Source: Candidatus Melainabacteria bacterium
Lineage (GTDB): Bacteria; Cyanobacteriota; Vampirovibrionia; Obscuribacterales; Obscuribacteraceae
Reading direction: 5' to 3'
DNA length: 64,000 nt
Assembly: GCA_016716405.1 (NCBI GenBank)
Contig: JADJWK010000002.1
Coordinates: 1,116,001 to 1,180,000, forward strand
Positions 33,495 to 41,875 of the stretch are shown one piece after another. Every line of letters starts with the position of its first letter. Within the stretch, counting starts at the first letter, position 1. A program made the position numbers and the translations under genes. The notes beneath the pieces were generated by a model, which was not told the DNA's origin, made no database searches, and saw nothing but the letters and a program-made list of their open reading frames with translations.

Positions 33495-35048
33495 ATGAAG
33501 CTTTGCCTCGAGTGCAATATTCACTTTTCGGAAGATAATGACAGCTGCCCCAACGACGGGAGCAAGCTCATTCCCGTGGGCAACGATAAGCTCATCGGTG
33601 AGCTAGTCGGGGACAAGTACAGGATCCTCTGTCATGTGGGGAAAGGGTCAATGGCGGTCGTCTACAAAGCGATCCAGGAGTCGACCGGTCGTGAGATGGC
33701 TGTTAAGATGCTCCACCAGTTTTTAGGGTCCAAAGAGGACTCGGTGAAGCGTTTCCATCGAGAAGCCAAGGCAGTGAGCTGCCTTCACCACACCAATATC
33801 ATTCATCTATACGACTTCGGTATGATGCCGGATGGTCAGCCTTATATCGTCACCGAGTTTCTCGACGGTATGACCCTGGCCGAGCTACTCAGGCAGAGAG
33901 GCCAGCTCACGGTCAAAGAAGCGCTGCCGCTCTTCGAGCAGGTTCTCGAGGGTATCGCCGAAGCGCACAAGAATCGTGTCATACACAGGGACCTGAAACC
34001 CGACAACATCGTCCTTCAAGAAGTCGACGTCAAGCTGCCCATCGACAGCGAGAATTTGATCAAGCACAACGGTGTCAGAGTAGTCGATTTCGGTGTCGCC
34101 AAAATGTGGGGAGAAGCCGGTGGTTCCTCGGCTTCGCTCACCCTGGAAGGAAAGGTTTGCGGCAGTCCGGCCTATATGAGCCCGGAACAATGCAAAGGTG
34201 CCGAGGTCGATGCCCGCTCCGATATTTATTCACTAGGTGTAGTCTTTTTCGAGGTACTCACGGGACAGAGACCTTTCGCTGCTGATGATCTGATGGCGTT
34301 GATGCTCATGCATGTCAACAAGGAAGCACCATCCATAGGGGCAATGATGCCGGATGTCACTTTCCCACCCGGATTGAGCAATGTGATCATAAAAGCTTTG
34401 AACAAGAACCCGGAAGACAGGCATCAGAGCGCCGAGGAATTCTGGCACGAAATTGAGGCAGTCTGCCGGGGACGCCGAATCATGATGGATGCAAAAGATA
34501 ATCCAGCCGAGGACTGGATACCATTCACCGGTTCCGGTTCCTCCAATCTATCCCTGTCTAACAGGGCCGGTGGCGGCGAATGGACACTCAACGAATCGGC
34601 GAAAGCCGGCGGAAGCTCTCTTCTTAACGAAGCCTACGATTGGTCTCGCGCTACTTCCGAAATGTCCTCGGTCAAGAAGAAAAAGAAATTCTCGTTCGGA
34701 ATGACGGAGATAAAATCGGCTGTCTATATCGCTGTCACCATACTCTCAGTAATCTATGTCGGTCAGGCCTATACAAACTGGAATGATGCTCGTATCGCTA
34801 TCTCTCTCTTTGAAAGCGGCAATTATGATGGTTGCATACAGATATTGAAGGGGCTCGAGGCGAAGAAGTCCCTCTCAAATGACTTGAGAGAGCGAATGAA
34901 CGATTCCTATTTCCGCCTCGGTAGCGATTATGCGAACAAACGGGATTATAAGAAGGCGATTACAGTTCTGGAGAATATTCCAGGATCTTCTCGATTTGCC
35001 AAAAAGAGCAGTGCCTTGATTGCCAAGTGCAAGCAGCGTTTGAAATAA
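33495..35048 (+). CDS. Zinc-ribbon Ser/Thr protein kinase, membrane-anchored
   Basis: This 517-residue kinase starts at ATG 33495. The N-terminus (CLECNIHFSEDNDSCPND) has the same CxxC-x10-CPxD ribbon as its neighbour. The kinase core at about 45-325 has VGKGSMAVVYKA, MAVKML, HRDLKPDN, DFG and SPEQC. One membrane helix at about 405-425 (AVYIAVTILSVIYVGQAY) is followed by a TPR-like helical tail (ISLFESGNYDGCIQILKGLE). The two kinases look like tandem duplicates that diverged in linker length. They probably share the transcript led by the riboswitch-like leader. Confidence 0.92.
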   Translation: MKLCLECNIHFSEDNDSCPNDGSKLIPVGNDKLIGELVGDKYRILCHVGKGSMAVVYKAIQESTGREMAVKMLHQFLGSKEDSVKRFHREAKAVSCLHHTNIIHLYDFGMMPDGQPYIVTEFLDGMTLAELLRQRGQLTVKEALPLFEQVLEGIAEAHKNRVIHRDLKPDNIVLQEVDVKLPIDSENLIKHNGVRVVDFGVAKMWGEAGGSSASLTLEGKVCGSPAYMSPEQCKGAEVDARSDIYSLGVVFFEVLTGQRPFAADDLMALMLMHVNKEAPSIGAMMPDVTFPPGLSNVIIKALNKNPEDRHQSAEEFWHEIEAVCRGRRIMMDAKDNPAEDWIPFTGSGSSNLSLSNRAGGGEWTLNESAKAGGSSLLNEAYDWSRATSEMSSVKKKKKFSFGMTEIKSAVYIAVTILSVIYVGQAYTNWNDARIAISLFESGNYDGCIQILKGLEAKKSLSNDLRERMNDSYFRLGSDYANKRDYKKAITVLENIPGSSRFAKKSSALIAKCKQRLK

Positions 35049-35084
35049 CTGCCGCCCGATTGGGGATTGGCTGGTCTTTGGAAG

Positions 35085-35108
35085 TTCAACCGATATCGGT
35101 TGAACTCC
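35085..35108. repeat. Intergenic palindrome, copy 1
   Basis: A perfect 24-base palindrome with core TCAACCGATATCGGTTGA lies between the convergent kinase and tatD stops. The same core recurs at 43668-43685 and 58796-58813. It can form a strong hairpin on either strand, so it could end transcription from both sides, though there is no T-tract. Confidence 0.85.
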
Positions 35109-35930
35109 TCAAAGTGAGAGGTCAGGTAGAACGAAAAGGCTGCGAGCATTGGCCGCGCAATGGTCGGCGATTTGCTCCAGGGATTCTTCTCTGAGTTCCG
35201 CTAGCTTTTCAGCCACCCACCAGACGAAGGAGGGCTCGTTTCTCTTCCCTCTCATTTTCTGGGGCGCAAGGAAGGGGCAGTCGGTTTCTACCAGCAGTCG
35301 GTCTTTTCGTACGAGGGGAGCACAGGCCTGTATATCCCTGGCATTTTGAAAAGTGACAATACCTGAGAATGAGACATAGAAGTCGAGCTCCTCTACAAGG
35401 GGCATGATCGCAGGCGATCCTGTGAAACAATGGAAAACACCTCTGAGACGGTGGTCCTGTTCTTCTTTCAGAATCTCTATAGCCTCTTGCCAGGCATCGC
35501 GGCAGTGGACGATTACCGGCTTCTGGCTGTCTCTGGCAATCTGTACCTGCTCGCGAAATGCCTTTAGCTGCTGTTCTCTATCGCTGTGGTTATAGTAGAA
35601 GTCGAGTCCGCACTCCCCCACCGCCACTACTTTTTCTTCTTCGAGGCTGTCGCGCAGTCTGGCAGCCAGTGATGCGGACCAGTCTTTCGCTTCATGAGGA
35701 TGTTGACCGACGGCGATGTAGAGATTGTCATAGCGGCGAGCCAGCTCTCTGAGTTCTTCGAAATCGTCTACTGTTACTGCCGGGTTCACCATTTGACAGA
35801 CCCCCGAGGCAAAGGCCCTGTCTATGACCTCTTCCTGATCTTCTTTGAAGTATTCGGTGACGACATGAGCATGACTGTCGACAATTCCTCTGGCGGTTCG
35901 CGGAAGCTGGTCTGGAGTGGCTTCTTTCAT
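35109..35930 (-). CDS. tatD: TatD-family metal-dependent deoxyribonuclease
   Basis: This 273-residue TIM-barrel hydrolase has all TatD metal ligands. They are DSHAH near the N-terminus, Glu in VGECGLDFYY, His in VIVHCRDA, His in GVFHCFTG and Asp in LVETDCPFLAP. Family members are 3'-5' exonucleases or deoxyribonucleases used in DNA repair or turnover. The start is ATG 35930. Its stop is adjacent to the 24-base palindrome. Confidence 0.94.
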   Translation of the reverse strand: MKEATPDQLPRTARGIVDSHAHVVTEYFKEDQEEVIDRAFASGVCQMVNPAVTVDDFEELRELARRYDNLYIAVGQHPHEAKDWSASLAARLRDSLEEEKVVAVGECGLDFYYNHSDREQQLKAFREQVQIARDSQKPVIVHCRDAWQEAIEILKEEQDHRLRGVFHCFTGSPAIMPLVEELDFYVSFSGIVTFQNARDIQACAPLVRKDRLLVETDCPFLAPQKMRGKRNEPSFVWWVAEKLAELREESLEQIADHCAANARSLFVLPDLSL

Positions 35931-36043
35931 TTGGTCCTCGGCGGCTTTATGGGGAAAATGCGAATTTACTTTTTAGAGAAATGGAGTACATTAACATAAG
36001 AGGTATTTAATAACCTGCTTCAATATCAACGGACTGCCCAGAT

Positions 36044-36829
36044 ATGCATATCAAAAGACTCGGTTATCTAGCTCTTCTTCTGATGATTGCCCAGGTGCTT
36101 ACCGTACCGGCGTTTGCCGGTTCAAAGAATAGCAGCAAAGACGGCAAGAAGAAGTTCGAGTTACAGGCGATCAACTCGAACTATATCAATACCGAGTCAG
36201 GCCCGAGCCTCAGCCGCGACGAGATAGAAAATGCCGGAGATCCTTTTGGAGAGAAGGGTTTCGATGCTCCGGAGGCGGCTTTCGATGTGCAGGGTCCGCA
36301 GTCCGAGCAGGCTCCTTTCAATCTAAATGTCGACCAGGGGGGCGGTTTTGACGGTCAGAACATGCCTCCGGTCATGGATCAGGCGCCTCCGGTACAGCAG
36401 GTACAGGAGCCCATGCAGCGCCAGGCTCCGACGGCGGCAGTGGATCCCAATGATCCGGACAGCTCGCGTGAGATGCAGCTGGCCTGGGACCAGTGGCACC
36501 GGCGGGTGGCTGAGGGTATTTATTTCAAGTTCAATGCCCTGGCCAAGACAGCTTTTGCCCGTAATCGCAGCAAGCTCTGTTGTCAGGTCGCTTATACCGT
36601 CACCAGGAACCACCAGGTGGGCAATATAATCATGATCCGGAAGAGCCCCAATCTTATCTTTAATACCCTGGTTTTCGGCGTGGTCAAGTCCATGAACGGC
36701 AGCCCTATTCTGGAGTTTCCCATGGGCTCGAGACGCATGAGCGTCGATAAGACCGGAACTTTCCTCTGGAATTTCCAGGTCGACGGCTTCAAATATCAGA
36801 CTGGCGACAGCGAGCGCGTGGGCCAGTAG
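36044..36829 (+). CDS. Exported protein with TonB-C-like domain
   Basis: This 261-residue protein starts at ATG 36044. Residues 1-25 form a signal peptide (YLALLLMIAQVLTVPAFAG). A Pro/Gln/Asp-rich middle follows. The C-terminal 110 residues (WHRRVAEGIYFKFNALAK, CQVAYTVTRNHQVGNIIMIR, FNTLVFGVVKSMNGSPILEF) fit the TonB C-terminal pattern of an alpha/beta domain that couples to envelope partners. There is no anchoring helix other than the signal sequence and no ExbBD gene nearby, so a classic TonB role is not implied. Confidence 0.65.
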   Translation: MHIKRLGYLALLLMIAQVLTVPAFAGSKNSSKDGKKKFELQAINSNYINTESGPSLSRDEIENAGDPFGEKGFDAPEAAFDVQGPQSEQAPFNLNVDQGGGFDGQNMPPVMDQAPPVQQVQEPMQRQAPTAAVDPNDPDSSREMQLAWDQWHRRVAEGIYFKFNALAKTAFARNRSKLCCQVAYTVTRNHQVGNIIMIRKSPNLIFNTLVFGVVKSMNGSPILEFPMGSRRMSVDKTGTFLWNFQVDGFKYQTGDSERVGQ

Positions 36830-36849
36830 AATTCGCTATCATCTACAAG

Positions 36850-38298
36850 ATGAATTCGAAGTTACAGGACCTGGCAGAAAGACTCGCTGAGATTGTCGGC
36901 TCGAGCTATGTTCTTTCGGCGCCCGAGGATCTGGCGGTCTATGATTGCGACGCCGAGACCCTCGACATCGCCAGACCCGATCTGGTGGTGCTGCCCGGCT
37001 CCACTGAAGAGGTCGCCGGGGTGGTGAAGCTGGCTCACGAGTGTGGGCTTCCGATTGCTCCCCGGGGCGCCGGAACCGGCCTCTCCGGGGGAAGCACCAC
37101 GATCATGGGCGGGATCAGCCTGGTGCTGACCAGAATGAAGCGGATAATCAGGGTCGATCCCGGAGAGCGCCTGGCGGTGGTGGAGGTTGGCGCCACCAAT
37201 CTATCCGTTTCAGAGGCGGCTTCTCCATACGGGCTCTATTTCGCTCCGGATCCCTCGAGTCAGGTGGCTTCAACCATCGGCGGAAACATCGCCGAGAATG
37301 CTGGTGGACCTCACTGTCTCAAATATGGCATGACTACCAGCCATGTCCTGGGGGCGACCGTGGTTCTCTATGATGGCTCCGTGGTCGAACTGGGGGGGCA
37401 GACGAGAGCGGTTTGCGATCTCGATTTGCTTGGTGTGTTTATCGGCTCGGAGGGCACTATCGGAATCGCCACTGAGGCTGTCCTTCGACTGATACCGCGA
37501 GCTCAGGCGGTGGAGACCCTTCTTGTTTATTTTCCGTCCATTTCGAAGTGTGGTCAGGCGGTATCCGATATAGTGGCAGCCGGTGTGATCCCCGCAGCAA
37601 TGGAGATGATCGACCGGCTCACTTTGAACGCTGTTGAGGACTACCTGGCCATGGGTCTTAATCGAGATGCTGATGCTCTCCTGATTATCGAGCTCGATGG
37701 CCCCCTTGCTGGTATCGAGGCTCAACGAGAGATTGTCGATGGCATTCTCGCGAAGAGCGATGTCATCCAGGTGATCCATGCTGAAAACGAGACCGATCGA
37801 GCGCGTATCTGGAAGGCGCGCAAGACCTCCTTCGGTGCCCTGGGTCGCATCGCTCCCAACGGCTATGTGCTTGATGGTGTCATTCCTCCCACGAGGCTGG
37901 CTGAAGCCATCGACCAGATTGCCGAGATCGGGCAGCGCCATGACCTCATGATCGCCAACGTTTACCACGCCGGGGACGGCAATCTGCATCCCTGTCTTCT
38001 CTATCACCGGGACAACGAGGATGAGGTGAAACGGGTGATCGAAGCTGCCCATGCTATTTTGAAGCTCTGCGTGGAGCTGGGCGGAACACTGTCAGGCGAG
38101 CATGGTATCGGAATCGAGAAACTTCTCGATATGCCCCTGATTTTTAGTGAGGGTGATATGAATATGATGCAGATGGTGCGGGAGTGCTTCGATCCAGGCG
38201 GTCTCCTCAATCCGTCCAAGATTCTGCCGGCTCCAAGGTCCTGCGGGGAGTCCGGGGCCAGACCGCTTATCCGGCACCGAATTCTTACCGGCTGTTGA
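36850..38298 (+). CDS. FAD-linked oxidase, glycolate oxidase GlcD / D-lactate dehydrogenase type
   Basis: This 482-residue flavoprotein starts at ATG 36850. The FAD-binding PCMH domain shows VVLPGSTEEVAGVVKLA, IAPRGAGTGLSGG and PDPSSQVASTIGGNIAENAGG. The C-terminal cap has GDGNLHPCLLY and GGTLSGEHGIGIEKL, typical of GlcD and D-2-hydroxyacid dehydrogenases. It oxidises a 2-hydroxy acid to the 2-keto acid. The exact substrate cannot be read from sequence, and GlcE/GlcF partners are not adjacent. Confidence 0.88.
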   Translation: MNSKLQDLAERLAEIVGSSYVLSAPEDLAVYDCDAETLDIARPDLVVLPGSTEEVAGVVKLAHECGLPIAPRGAGTGLSGGSTTIMGGISLVLTRMKRIIRVDPGERLAVVEVGATNLSVSEAASPYGLYFAPDPSSQVASTIGGNIAENAGGPHCLKYGMTTSHVLGATVVLYDGSVVELGGQTRAVCDLDLLGVFIGSEGTIGIATEAVLRLIPRAQAVETLLVYFPSISKCGQAVSDIVAAGVIPAAMEMIDRLTLNAVEDYLAMGLNRDADALLIIELDGPLAGIEAQREIVDGILAKSDVIQVIHAENETDRARIWKARKTSFGALGRIAPNGYVLDGVIPPTRLAEAIDQIAEIGQRHDLMIANVYHAGDGNLHPCLLYHRDNEDEVKRVIEAAHAILKLCVELGGTLSGEHGIGIEKLLDMPLIFSEGDMNMMQMVRECFDPGGLLNPSKILPAPRSCGESGARPLIRHRILTGC

Positions 38299-38329
38299 CT
38301 CTGGGTCGAGCTCGATTGCCGGTCCGAGA

Positions 38330-40765
38330 CTAGAATATATATGTGCTCGGTCTGCCTCGATTGACAAAGACTGTCACCGGGTCCGAGAATTCGCCCAGAG
38401 GCTTGCCGTTTTTGCCAAGGGCATGTATTCGCACTTGCAGGTAGGAGCCCTCGGGAACACCGCTGGTGCTGATCGTGCGCCGTCCTTCCGCTTGCTGGAT
38501 GGTTGTCGACTCCAGGAGATCGACTTTTCTTGCTTGAGCGTCGAAGAAGAAATTGGGCTGGCTTGTCTCCATCAATATGCCGGCGCTGCTTTCAATAGCC
38601 GTGGTGTCCCAGGAAAGGGTCAGGTTATCGTCTTTCACGACGAACTCACCGGTCGGTCGGGGCTCGTTTCCTTCTACATCCAGACGGGGCACCAGCGTGC
38701 GAGAGGGAAGCAGTCTCATATCCGCCAGCTCGATCTGCTCGGCGGAGCCGAAGAGGATCTCTAGCTTCCTTATCAACGGCTCTTGATACCATCTCCAGTA
38801 CTGGCTGAGACCGATCCGGACCGGATAAGCTCTCGCTCGGTTGCTGGGAATGGCTCCTATAGCTGAGTTTCGCTCCCGGTGGTTCCATCTGGCGATTACT
38901 GGAGTGAGCTGTCGAAAGAATAAGTCTTTCTCGTTCTGGGTGACCCGCATCTCGAATTCTATGTAGTCGATATCGAGCGGGCAGATCGAGAGATCCGTGA
39001 TTTCCAGACCGCTGCCTCTGGCCACTCTGCTGAGCTCCAGAACGCCATCGTCTCTGGTGCGGCCATCGATCCGGCCTATGGGGCTTGCCGGGACTCCGGA
39101 CTGGCTGGCGCCGGCCTTATCGGAGATTTCGCCAAATGCTATCCGGATGGGCTCGCCCGTACCTCGGCTTAGAAAAGGCAGGGGCGCCAGAGCCTCGCTG
39201 TCCCTGTCCCAGACATAGATGGCAGGCGGGTTTTCGCCTGAGAGAAGATTCTTCAGGCGGCTCGGGTTGATCTGGGTCTCGGGACCGAATACGAATGGCT
39301 TGAATGTCAAAAGCTTGCTCGAGAGGTCCGTCTTTGTCAGGGGCGGTGAGAGAAGATGATGAAAAGTCGAGCCGTTCAGGATCTGGAAAGCTCCTTCGTT
39401 GTCCTCGGGAATACCGAGGATGATCGCTGTCCTGCCCGCCGGGAGCTCCAGAGCAAGGGTCTCGCAGTGCTTCCTGACTGTGCTCACAGTGTGCCCTGCC
39501 TCGCACCAGAGCCGATTTACCCCCAGTGATAGCCAGAGATAGACGCCCGTCAAAAGTCCCAGAGCAATAACCGAGACGACACTGACTGCCCTCAGGGCAT
39601 TCTTTCTGAGACTGCGACTGTCCGGATGCGCCTGCTCGCCAGGTTGCGCCAGTCTGTCAGGTTGCAGCAGAACGAGAGGGAAAAGAGCGGCGAGAGGCAT
39701 GGTGAGAAAAAATACCAGCCGGCTGTTGTGAAGCATCGGATCGATCCCCCATATGCCAAGCACTGGCACCAGGGTCGAAAGCAGCCAGGCGAGAACGAAT
39801 AAGTAACGTGTCCACTCCAGTGATCGCATCACCACCCTTACCAGAAAAAGGAGCAGGCAGACCGCAAGACAGCCCGCGATTATAAGGAAGGGATGGAGAA
39901 CCGGACCGGTAGCCGCTATATTCACAGGAAAGGGCAGTCGCATCCATATCTGCGGATCGAGCCATTGCTGGATTATGTACTGGGATTTGGCTCGGCCGAA
40001 GCCGCCCTGGTAGCCTCCTAATATGGTGCCGAAAACGGCCAGTCGCAAGAGAAGATAGAGTGCCGAGAGCGTCAGATATGGCAGGGAGAGAACCATTGTC
40101 TTGCCTGGCTTTTCCCCGGTGACAAGAGGCGAGAAAAGGATCACCGCAGGCAGGCATATGGCAATCTCTTTGGAGCCCAGAGCCAGGACATAGGCGGCCA
40201 GGGAACCCAGATATCTAATCCATCTCGTTTTATCGGAAGCGTCCCTCTTCCTTGATGATAGGAACAGGTAGATGCTACCCAGGTAGAAGAATCCGGCTAG
40301 CACGTCGGCCCGCCCGGAGATCCACGAGACGGCTTCGCAATGCAGGGGTGTGGCAGCAAACAGGCAGGCGGTGAAAAGCGCTATGAGAGATACGCCGACG
40401 CTCTGGCTGTCATCCTCATCATAATTAGTGAACTCTCTGACTACGAAATAAAGCAGGTAGCAAACGCCGAGATAGAGACAGACGCTTGTCAGATGCCAGC
40501 CGATGGGGTTGGCTGAGGAGAGGGCGCAGTCGATGAGATAGGTGATACCGAGTACGGGGCGGTAGAATTCCGCCCCCGGAAGCTCGATGAAAGAGCCGGT
40601 GAAGTTGCGCCAGAAGAGATGCCACTGACCGTCCAGGATCTGGCTGAAATAGTGGACCTGCCAGAGGTCGTCAGCTACGAAATAATTACCGAGGGTGCCG
40701 GCGAAGCCAGCAAGGACCAGGATCGTGATCAGGCTCAGGTGTGTCCTCGTGGAGTAAGGATTCAA
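38330..40765 (-). CDS. GT-C-like multi-pass membrane protein (PMT/TMTC type)
   Basis: This 811-residue protein starts at TTG 40765, with AAAGGT about 9 bases before it. The first 400 residues contain about ten membrane helices. The first loop, NYFVADDLWQVHYFS, carries the acidic pair of GT-C glycosyltransferases, and FYRPVLGITYLIDCAL is like DUF1736/TMTC proteins. The C-terminal 390 residues are extracytoplasmic and end in a fibronectin-like beta region (NLTLSWDTTAIESSAGILME). A sugar transfer from a lipid-linked donor is probable, but the acceptor is unknown. It is 3 bp downstream of the exported protein gene at 40769-41557. Confidence 0.7.
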   Translation of the reverse strand: MNPYSTRTHLSLITILVLAGFAGTLGNYFVADDLWQVHYFSQILDGQWHLFWRNFTGSFIELPGAEFYRPVLGITYLIDCALSSANPIGWHLTSVCLYLGVCYLLYFVVREFTNYDEDDSQSVGVSLIALFTACLFAATPLHCEAVSWISGRADVLAGFFYLGSIYLFLSSRKRDASDKTRWIRYLGSLAAYVLALGSKEIAICLPAVILFSPLVTGEKPGKTMVLSLPYLTLSALYLLLRLAVFGTILGGYQGGFGRAKSQYIIQQWLDPQIWMRLPFPVNIAATGPVLHPFLIIAGCLAVCLLLFLVRVVMRSLEWTRYLFVLAWLLSTLVPVLGIWGIDPMLHNSRLVFFLTMPLAALFPLVLLQPDRLAQPGEQAHPDSRSLRKNALRAVSVVSVIALGLLTGVYLWLSLGVNRLWCEAGHTVSTVRKHCETLALELPAGRTAIILGIPEDNEGAFQILNGSTFHHLLSPPLTKTDLSSKLLTFKPFVFGPETQINPSRLKNLLSGENPPAIYVWDRDSEALAPLPFLSRGTGEPIRIAFGEISDKAGASQSGVPASPIGRIDGRTRDDGVLELSRVARGSGLEITDLSICPLDIDYIEFEMRVTQNEKDLFFRQLTPVIARWNHRERNSAIGAIPSNRARAYPVRIGLSQYWRWYQEPLIRKLEILFGSAEQIELADMRLLPSRTLVPRLDVEGNEPRPTGEFVVKDDNLTLSWDTTAIESSAGILMETSQPNFFFDAQARKVDLLESTTIQQAEGRRTISTSGVPEGSYLQVRIHALGKNGKPLGEFSDPVTVFVNRGRPSTYIF

Positions 40766-40768
40766 GCA

Positions 40769-41557
40769 CTATTGACCTTTGTATTTTCTGATCAGGTCCT
40801 GAATACGCGGATCGTTGAGTTTCTCTCGGAAGCTGGGATCTTTGAGCTTGTTCATGATGTTTGGATCCTTCAGCTTGCTCCCGAGATCCTGCGCGGAAAC
40901 GCCCTGGGGCAGGTTGCCACCCATCTTGTTTCGAACGATGCTGTCGATTAGATCCTGGGTGCCGGCGCCGCCCATACCTCCAAATCTGGTGAGCTCCTGA
41001 GGGATGGACTGACCCGGCGCTATTATGCTGCCCCTGGCGAATTCCAGCTTGCGGGGATTCGTCTGGGCGTCCAGCCTGGCCTGCTCGATCGATGCCTTGG
41101 TCTTCAGCTGGTCGGAAAGAGCTGTAACCAGCGGGATCATGCGCTTCTTGATCTCCTCTTCCGAAGCTCCTCTACCTGTCATCTCTTCGATGAACTTAAA
41201 AGCGGCCATGTAAGAGGCGATGCCGACGCCATTTTCCTTCGCCACCATAATCTGGTCGAGGAGTTGTTGACGCGCCTCGGCCAGGGGCCCCGGAACGACA
41301 CTCGGTCCGGAACCTGCAGAGCCTGATGCTGGTCCGCTTTCCGTGCTGGCCTGGGTATCGCCCGCGGGGCTGCTTCTGGAGCCGGCCTCATCAGGGTTTA
41401 TTGCAGAGCTCTTGCCAGTCACTGCTTCTTCATCACCGGGCTCGGGGGGAAGAAGCGGCTCTTCAGCCAGAGCCTCCGGAAGCAAAGCAATGGGAAGGAC
41501 GATCATCAGCACGGTCCAGCCAGCTTTAAGGCTTGCGTTCTTGGCGGATCTTCTCAC
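40769..41557 (-). CDS. Exported protein of unknown function
   Basis: This 262-residue protein starts at GTG 41557, with GGAGG 6 bases upstream. The signal peptide is GWTVLMIVLPIALLPEALA. A Pro/Ser/Gly-rich stretch follows (to about 95), then helical segments (LAEARQQLLDQIMVAKENGV). The tail has short related motifs LGSKLKDPNIMNKLKDP and SFREKLNDPRIQDLI. I recognise no family. It is probably co-transcribed with the GT-C-like gene. Confidence 0.65.
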   Translation of the reverse strand: MRRSAKNASLKAGWTVLMIVLPIALLPEALAEEPLLPPEPGDEEAVTGKSSAINPDEAGSRSSPAGDTQASTESGPASGSAGSGPSVVPGPLAEARQQLLDQIMVAKENGVGIASYMAAFKFIEEMTGRGASEEEIKKRMIPLVTALSDQLKTKASIEQARLDAQTNPRKLEFARGSIIAPGQSIPQELTRFGGMGGAGTQDLIDSIVRNKMGGNLPQGVSAQDLGSKLKDPNIMNKLKDPSFREKLNDPRIQDLIRKYKGQ

Positions 41558-41775
41558 TGCTAACCTCCGGGGGGGGACCTTCTCGGGCTGAGGATGTGGA
41601 ATCGATATCCAGTCTCGCTGCTCTGCCTATGCTGGCATGAAGCAAAGCTCTACCAACGATATACCCAGACGCTGTGCCGCCATCTCCTCGAGTCTGAATC
41701 CGAATGGGCTATCTGTATGACCATTTGAGGGTCTTTCGATATCCTTTTCGGGTACCGGGGATAGATTAAATCAGA

Positions 41776-41804
41776 GTGAAATTGCTGATAAATACGGGTA
41801 TGAT
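41776..41804 (+). promoter_or_regulatory. Probable hflX promoter
   Basis: GTGAAA (41776-41781) and TATGAT (41799-41804) are 17 bases apart, about 70 bases before hflX. The rest of the 318-bp gap 41558-41875 shows no gene; near 41566-41576 a G-run precedes the divergent exported-protein gene, whose promoter must also lie here. Confidence 0.45.
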
Positions 41805-41875
41805 GCAGGTGTGAGACTTACCAACCTGACAGTTACTGTTCCCCGCTGCTATCCCTGACCCGGAGGAAGTCGTTT

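Noticed and set aside
36001..36016. Near-palindrome AGGTATTTAATAACCT before 36044
   Set aside because: Two mismatches and a single occurrence; too weak to call an operator.
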